From Thermotogaceae bacterium (lineage in GTDB: Bacteria > Thermotogota > Thermotogae > MWEM01), in contig JASUTC010000009.1 in NCBI GenBank assembly GCA_030445775.1, positions 1 through 36,007 on the forward strand: a DNA stretch of 36,007 nucleotides, written 5' to 3'. The translations under genes and the position numbers were made by a program. Under the pieces are notes generated by a model. That model made no database searches. It saw nothing but the letters and a program-made list of their open reading frames with translations, and was not told the DNA's origin. Of the stretch, positions 31,890-36,007 are shown in pieces. Each line of letters begins with the position of its first letter. Position 1 is the first letter of the stretch.

Positions 31890-32560
31890 TATTGAACATC
31901 TCCCTTTATGATAACGGTTAATTCACCTTTTACCTCATTTTCGAATTTAGTGATCGCTTGTGAACAGGCTCCTCTGAAAAACTCCTGGTACATTTTCGTC
32001 ATTTCCCGAGCAATAAATACTTCCCGATCTCCAAGAATATTCAATATATCGTTCAAACACTTTATAAGACGAAATGGGGATTCGTAAAAAATAATGTGTC
32101 TCTTTTCATCTTTTATCGTTCTCAAATATCGCCGGAGTTTCTTGTCTCTTCCCAAAAAACCCTCAAATATGAACGGTCCGCTAAATCCTGATGCCGTAAA
32201 AGCAACGGTAACTGCACTTGGGCCGGGGATTACGTCCACTTCTATCCCGTTTTTATGACAGGCATCGATCAAATAAGCCCCTGGATCTGATACGCTTGGC
32301 ATCCCTGCATCAGAAACCAAAGCAATGGACTTATCGGCTTTTAGCTGCTGAATAATTTGATCCGTTTTAAACCTTTCTTTTTGCTGTGAAAATGAGATCA
32401 TTTCTTTTTTACCCAGTTGGAAATGATTCAACAATGAAATCGTTCGTCTGGTATCTTCAGCGAGTATAGTTTCGGATGCTTTTAAAGAATCCAATACCCG
32501 TTGGGAACAATCCCCAAAATTACCAATGGGTGTACCGATTACCGTTAATTTCCCACTCAT
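31889..32560 (-). CDS. rsmI: 16S rRNA (cytidine1402-2'-O)-methyltransferase
   Basis: RsmI methylates the ribose of C1402 in the 16S rRNA decoding centre. The 223 aa show VIGTPIGNFGD, AEDTRRT, LVSDAGMPSVSDPGAYLI, VIPGPSAV and YESPFRL, all diagnostic. The protein is about 50 residues shorter than many homologues, ending soon after the last beta strand (GELTVIIKGD); the C-terminal extension is dispensable in the fold. ATG overlaps the valS stop (ATGA) and its own stop overlaps marR, so the three are translated in series. Confidence 0.95.
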   Translation of the reverse strand: MSGKLTVIGTPIGNFGDCSQRVLDSLKASETILAEDTRRTISLLNHFQLGKKEMISFSQQKERFKTDQIIQQLKADKSIALVSDAGMPSVSDPGAYLIDACHKNGIEVDVIPGPSAVTVAFTASGFSGPFIFEGFLGRDKKLRRYLRTIKDEKRHIIFYESPFRLIKCLNDILNILGDREVFIAREMTKMYQEFFRGACSQAITKFENEVKGELTVIIKGDVQ

Positions 32561-35190
32561 CCCTCAAAATCACTCATTAACGTTTCCAATCTGTCCAATG
32601 TTAACAACGCCTCTTTATGCTTCTCTTTTGTTTCTTCAATGACATCTTCATCAGCATGTTCTAAGAACTTTTCATTGGACAGTTTTTTTTCAGCGTGTTT
32701 TACATCTGCTTTTGCCTTTTTGATCTTTTTTGCCAATCTGCTCTTTTCTTCTTCCAAATCTATTGTACCAGATAATTGACAATAAACATCGATTTTTGGG
32801 CTCACCAACGCAGTTGAACTTTTAGCAGGCTTTTCGGAAACCATATGAATTTCTCCAATTCCTGCCAAAGCTTTTATGTAGATCTGTTCTTCATCACTGA
32901 ATGCTTGTTTTTTCTTGAAAATACAGGCAATCTCTATTTTTGTGGAAGGGGGAATCTGAAGCTCTGAACGAACGTTCCTGATGCCTCGAATGACTTCCAT
33001 CAAATCAATAAATCTTGAGGCATCATTCTCAAAATCATTGAATTCATCTATTTCAGGCCATTTGGAAATCATCAAATGGTCCTTTTCTTTTTTCATGGGA
33101 AGCATTTGCCATATTTCTTCGGTAATAAACGGCATAAATGGATGTAACAAGCGAAGACTCTTATCCAAGACTTGCAGTAAAACAGCTTGGGTGTTTCTCT
33201 TTTTATGAACAGATTCTGACTGATAAAGCACCGGCTTGATTGATTCGATGTACCAGTCACAAAATTCGTTCCAGAAAAATTCAAAGATGGATTTGGAAGC
33301 GAGATTGTAGTCATAACCTTCCAAGCCTTTGGTCACTGATTTGATTGCTTCGTTCAATCGATGTAGAATCCATTTGTCGGAAAGGGCTAAGGCGTCAGGA
33401 TCGAATGTATGTTGCTGGATATCTTCATCAATATTCATCAGAGAAAACCGGGTTGCATTCCAAATCTTATTGGCAAAATGTTTATAATTCAGAATCGTCT
33501 TGATATCCAGATTGATATCTCTTCCCTGGCCTGCAAGTATAGCCAGTGTAAAGCGCATGGCATCTGCACCGTACTCTTCAACCACTTCGATTGGATCAAT
33601 TCCGTTTCCAAGAGATTTACTCATCTTTCTTCCCTTTTTATCACGGATCAACTGGTTGATATAGACATCGTGGAACGGAACCTCATCCATGAATTCCATT
33701 CCCATGGTAATCATTCGGGCTACCCAGAAGAAAATAATGTCAAATCCGGTTACAAGGGTACTGGTTGGATAATATTTTTGCAGGTCCGGCGTTTGTTCCG
33801 GCCAACCCAACGTGGAAAAAGGCCAAAGCGCAGAGGAGAACCAAGTATCCAAAACATCTTCGTCCTGCTTTAAGTTAGTTGAACCGCATTTGGGGCATTT
33901 TTCAGGATCTTGTTCACTTACTATGATCTCATCACAGTCCTGACAATACCATACGGGAATGGCATGCCCCCACCAAAGTTGTCTGGAAATACACCAATCA
34001 TGGACTTCATACATCCAGTTCAGATAAACTTTCTTCCACCTTTGGGGGTAGAATTTCACACGATCATTTTCAACGACCTCAATTGCCTTTTTCGCCAATG
34101 GCCCCATCTTAACAAACCATTGATCGGATAACCTGGGATCTATGGTGGTATCACAACGATAGCAATGTCCAACCGAATGGGAATAATCTTCGATCTTTTC
34201 AAGCAGATTCAGTCGTTCTATTTCTTCTACGACCCGTTTTCTTGCCTCTTTGATACTGAGACCCTGATACTCACCGGCATTTTCATTCATAATCCCGTTT
34301 TCATCGATTACCTCAACAAATTCAAGGTGATGCCTGATTCCCATCTGATAATCGTTGGGATCATGTGCCGGAGTCACCTTAACAGCACCTGTCCCAAATT
34401 CTTTATCTACATATTGGTCTGCAATAACAGGAATTTCCCTGTTCACTATAGGTAAGATCAGCTTTTTGCCAATCAAATGCTTGTATCTTTCATCCGATGG
34501 ATTCACCGCCACGGCTGTATCTCCCAGCATGGTCTCCGGCCTTGTAGTGGCGATTGTCAAATGACCATCTCCCTCTTTCAAAGGATAATTAAAATACCAA
34601 AGGTTGGAACGCTCATCCTGATGTTCTACTTCTTCATCAGAAAGCACCGTTTTACATCGGGGGCACCAATTAACGATGTATTTCCCCTTGTAGATTAAAC
34701 CCTTTTCGTAAAGGGCCACAAACACCTTTCGAACGGCCTTATTCAAACCCTCATCAAGTGTAAAACGGTCTCTGGACCAGTCAACAGAACATCCGATAGA
34801 TCTGATCTGGTCACGAATATGTCCCCTGTATTCATCAGCCCATTTCCAAGTCTTTTCAATAAATTGTTCTCGCCCTAAATCGTCCTTCGTTTTACCCTCT
34901 TCCTTTAAATTCTTTTCAACTACATTTTGTGTAGCAATACCGGCATGGTCTTCACCGGGAAGCCAAAGAGTATCTCGTCCCATCATACGTTGAAAACGTA
35001 TTGAAATATCTTGCAGTGTGAGATTAAGCCCATGTCCCATATGCAGTTTTGCAGTTATATTTGGAGGTGGAATGACGATGACATACGGTTTCCCCTGTCC
35101 GTTTGGCTTAAAATCCCCTGATTTCTCCCATTGCTCATACCATTTTTTTTCAATATCCTTCGGATCATAATGTTTTTCCAGTTCTGCCAT
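32557..35190 (-). CDS. valS: Valyl-tRNA synthetase
   Basis: ValS is the class Ia enzyme that charges tRNA-Val. The 877 aa include the HIGH-type motif HMGH at residues 50-53 within PPPNITAKLHMGHG, the Cys pair CPRCKTVLSDEEVEH, a zinc-finger-like CQDCDEI...CPKCGS, the editing domain, KMSKS at 522-526, and a C-terminal coiled coil rich in Lys and Glu (about 800-877). GGAGGT is 6 bases before ATG. A TATAAT (minus strand, 35226-35221) is the likely -10 element; no good -35 is visible. There is no room for a T-box leader, because the ferredoxin promoter lies only about 100 bases away. Confidence 0.97.
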   Translation of the reverse strand: MAELEKHYDPKDIEKKWYEQWEKSGDFKPNGQGKPYVIVIPPPNITAKLHMGHGLNLTLQDISIRFQRMMGRDTLWLPGEDHAGIATQNVVEKNLKEEGKTKDDLGREQFIEKTWKWADEYRGHIRDQIRSIGCSVDWSRDRFTLDEGLNKAVRKVFVALYEKGLIYKGKYIVNWCPRCKTVLSDEEVEHQDERSNLWYFNYPLKEGDGHLTIATTRPETMLGDTAVAVNPSDERYKHLIGKKLILPIVNREIPVIADQYVDKEFGTGAVKVTPAHDPNDYQMGIRHHLEFVEVIDENGIMNENAGEYQGLSIKEARKRVVEEIERLNLLEKIEDYSHSVGHCYRCDTTIDPRLSDQWFVKMGPLAKKAIEVVENDRVKFYPQRWKKVYLNWMYEVHDWCISRQLWWGHAIPVWYCQDCDEIIVSEQDPEKCPKCGSTNLKQDEDVLDTWFSSALWPFSTLGWPEQTPDLQKYYPTSTLVTGFDIIFFWVARMITMGMEFMDEVPFHDVYINQLIRDKKGRKMSKSLGNGIDPIEVVEEYGADAMRFTLAILAGQGRDINLDIKTILNYKHFANKIWNATRFSLMNIDEDIQQHTFDPDALALSDKWILHRLNEAIKSVTKGLEGYDYNLASKSIFEFFWNEFCDWYIESIKPVLYQSESVHKKRNTQAVLLQVLDKSLRLLHPFMPFITEEIWQMLPMKKEKDHLMISKWPEIDEFNDFENDASRFIDLMEVIRGIRNVRSELQIPPSTKIEIACIFKKKQAFSDEEQIYIKALAGIGEIHMVSEKPAKSSTALVSPKIDVYCQLSGTIDLEEEKSRLAKKIKKAKADVKHAEKKLSNEKFLEHADEDVIEETKEKHKEALLTLDRLETLMSDFEG

Positions 35191-35336
35191 TGTTGACCTC
35201 CATCTGTATTCTTTTGCGATATTATAGCATAGAGATATGTACAGCTTTAAAAATACGATGATTTGAACTGACTAAAGGTTCTTTATGTTATAATATTTCG
35301 GAAAGATCAATCATTAAAAAATGGAGGTGTTTGTGA

Positions 35337-35495
<159 letters not shown>

Positions 35496-35554
35496 ATAAT
35501 CGAACAACATGGATTGTACTCAGAGCATAATCTGATTTTTAATTTTTATTAGCT

Positions 35555-35582
35555 AGGGCGGCATGTGTCGCCTTTATTTTTT
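35555..35582 (+). terminator. Intrinsic terminator after the ferredoxin
   Basis: AGGGCG (35555-35560) pairs with CGCCTT (35569-35574) including one G-T pair, followed by a T-rich tract to 35582. It lies 60 bases after the ferredoxin stop. Confidence 0.7.
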
Positions 35583-35647
35583 AATCCAACAGTTAGTTTC
35601 ACTAAGTTTATCGCTGCATTAAATTTATTATTTGAGGTGAATGAACA

Positions 35648-36007
35648 GTGCCAGAGAAAAGCAAATATGAAGAACTGCATGAAAAATTAAGAAGAAATCC
35701 CAAAAGCGTTTGGGCCGATAGAGACTTTCAAGGGATTGACTCATTTAACACGGAATACGCCAAGTACTTGGAAAAATCCACAACCGAAAGGCGTTCAGTA
35801 GATGAAGCCATTGAACTGGCTAAGGCAAAGGGATTCATCGATTACGAAGATTTTCTTAAAAACCCCCCCAAAAACCTTGAGGGAACGAAATTATACGTAA
35901 ACAACCGAGGGAAATCGGTGGCCTTTTACAGATTTGCCGATGATGTCAAAGATGGAATGAACATGGTTGCGGCACACGTGGACGCACCAAGAATAGACTT
36001 CAAAACC
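35648..36007 (+). CDS. M18-family aminopeptidase, N-terminal part (runs off the window)
   Basis: The first 120 codons of a gene that continues past the window edge. GTG at 35648 has GAGGTG 7 bases upstream; the ATG at 35641 is in another frame that stops quickly. The residues AAHVDAPRIDFK near the end match the first metal-ligand motif (His in AHxD-P) of M18 zinc aminopeptidases, and the preceding FYRF...DGMNMVAAHVD agrees. M18 enzymes are usually about 430-470 aa, cytoplasmic and remove N-terminal residues from peptides. Only the N-terminal quarter is visible, so the catalytic residues further on cannot be checked. Confidence 0.88.
   Translation, partial: MPEKSKYEELHEKLRRNPKSVWADRDFQGIDSFNTEYAKYLEKSTTERRSVDEAIELAKAKGFIDYEDFLKNPPKNLEGTKLYVNNRGKSVAFYRFADDVKDGMNMVAAHVDAPRIDFKT

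Noticed and set aside
35191-35336. Possible T-box leader upstream of valS
   Set aside because: Only about 100 bases separate valS from the ferredoxin promoter, and no T-box sequence or specifier stem is seen.

Overview
The window looks like a chromosomal segment of a low-GC, Gram-positive anaerobe, most likely a member of Clostridia. The signs are AT-rich sequence, strong GGAGG-type ribosome binding sites, frequent TTG and GTG starts, and the gene content: FeoA/FeoB iron uptake, PduL, a monocluster ferredoxin, an NAD-type glutamate dehydrogenase and TetR/MarR regulators. This placement is inference from gene content; no 16S sequence is present. I see no phage, insertion sequence, CRISPR array or replication origin.

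Layout. 1-100: 3' end of a 5S rRNA gene and its terminator, closing an rRNA operon that lies upstream of the window. 132-1823: ABC-class P-loop ATPase (PF09818 type). 2030-5906: tightly packed aromatic amino acid operon aroA-aroC-aroKB, in which shikimate kinase and 3-dehydroquinate synthase are fused. 5935-6097 (minus): tRNA-Met-type(CAT) and tRNA-Pro(GGG) with a strong promoter, sharing a bidirectional terminator with the aro operon. 6199-6303 (minus): small unrecognised ORF. 6446-7210: exonuclease III. 7256-9738 (minus): feoA-feoA-feoB. 9981-10709 (minus): double NifX-like protein with a His-rich linker. 10866-14045: SWIM-SNF2 helicase. 14165-19850: co-directional run of an FtsA-like ATPase with ThiS-like repeats, a PfkB-type sugar kinase, a CBS-pair protein, MtaB and a class IV PLP enzyme, closed by a terminator. 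20036-21998: TetR regulator and GH13 glycosidase sharing one operator sequence. 22000-23019 (minus): DUF389/TIGR00341 membrane protein. 23200-27005 (minus): autoregulated TetR-ABC exporter operon. 27249-28511: glutamate dehydrogenase. 28575-29550: promoter, attenuator-like leader, a truncated nitrilase and pyroglutamyl peptidase. 29693-35190 (minus): valS-rsmI-marR-pduL, then rsmG-DUF3147. 35337-36007: a short ferredoxin and the start of an M18 aminopeptidase.

Most genes are housekeeping. The more unusual signals are the attenuator-like leader in front of a gutted nitrilase (28575-28946), the repeated TATACC-N4-GGTATA operator linking a TetR to a GH13 enzyme, the ThiS-like repeat tail on the FtsA-like ATPase, a ferredoxin that stops exactly at its last cluster ligand, and a possible ATC start codon on the SNF2 helicase. 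I did not find a clearly new multi-gene system; the best candidates for undescribed biology are these regulatory and domain-architecture oddities.
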